From: Paenibacillus sp. Soil787
GTDB lineage: Bacteria; Bacillota; Bacilli; Paenibacillales; NBRC-103111
Direction of reading: 5' to 3'
DNA length: 64,000 nucleotides
NCBI RefSeq assembly: GCF_001429545.1
Contig: NZ_LMSP01000012.1
Location: 328,555-392,554 of the forward strand
Position numbers and translations under genes: made by a program. Under the pieces are notes generated by a model that ran no database searches, was not told the DNA's origin, and saw nothing but the letters and a program-made list of their open reading frames with translations. Below, in pieces: positions 63,936 through 64,000 of this stretch (positions within the stretch are counted from its first letter, which is position 1; the number at the start of each line of letters is the position of its first letter).

Positions 63936-64000
63936 TTATTCTTTGTTAAAAAAGTCCGCGAGACCTGCAAGCCTAGGATCAATCTTCTCCTGCTTACAGC
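63936..64000 (-). CDS. yceD: DUF177 (YceD) family protein, 3' end only
   Basis: The last 20 codons of a gene cut by the window edge: CKQEKIDPRLAGLADFFNKE and a TAA. The IDPRLAxLADFF ending is typical of the DUF177/YceD proteins encoded before rpmF and involved in 23S rRNA metabolism. Confidence 0.85.
   Translation of the reverse strand, partial: CKQEKIDPRLAGLADFFNKE

Overview
The window is chromosome of a Gram-positive, motile, spore-former-type bacterium of the Paenibacillus group. Strong AGGAGG ribosome binding sites, CodY, FapR, ClpYQ and the conserved gene order support this. Read right to left (almost everything is on the minus strand) the order is yceD-rpmF-fapR-plsX-fabH-fabD-fabG-acpP-fabF-rnc-smc-ftsY-ylxM-ffh-rpsP-khpA-rimM-trmD-rplS-lepB-rbgA-rnhB-ylqG-ylqH-yraN, then sucC-sucD-dprA-topA-trmFO-hslV-hslU-codY, then the fla/che operon flgB-flgC-fliE-F-G-H-I-J-ylxF-fliK-flgD-TIGR02530 gene-flgE/G-flbD-fliL-fliM. 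This matches the Bacillus subtilis order, except that xerC/codV is absent between trmFO and hslV. The genus is inferred from gene order and general family knowledge, not from a database search.

The one accessory region is 24.1-41.6 kb. Here the plus-strand gene comM (yifB), coding for a Mg-chelatase-like AAA+ ATPase linked to natural transformation, is split by a 17.4-kb integrative element. The left half (23470-24143) and right half (41584-42486) share the trinucleotide GCT at the break. Joining them there restores one 524-codon frame across the Walker A motif. The element ends carry a 10-bp inverted repeat (about 16 bp imperfect) placed symmetrically around that core, as expected for the attP of the large serine recombinase encoded at 25900-27570.

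Inside the element, left to right: a two-gene unit of a CD-NTase-like nucleotidyltransferase and a PD-(D/E)XK nuclease-like protein (a candidate CBASS-type or novel defence pair); the serine recombinase; small genes of unknown function; a candidate iteron origin at 29069-29316 next to a D5-type helicase-primase gene, itself preceded by two tiny overlapping genes (ribbon-helix-helix-like and zinc-finger-like); an HTH protein; a roughly 950-bp regulatory region full of repeats; a rightward cluster of four small genes of unknown function; a YgjP-type metallopeptidase; a complete type I restriction-modification system hsdM-hsdS-hsdR; and a 63-aa gene next to the right junction that could be the recombination directionality factor. 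No capsid, terminase, relaxase or conjugation gene is visible, so the element resembles a phage-satellite-like or defence-island integrative element rather than a complete phage or ICE.

The chromosomal genes are largely ordinary housekeeping. Points worth noting there are the ylqG gene with a probable non-ATG (ATA) start and a GC-rich Ala/Pro tract, palindromic intergenic repeats at hslU/hslV, upstream of sucC and between fabD and fabH, and a terminator-like hairpin that covers the comM ribosome binding site.
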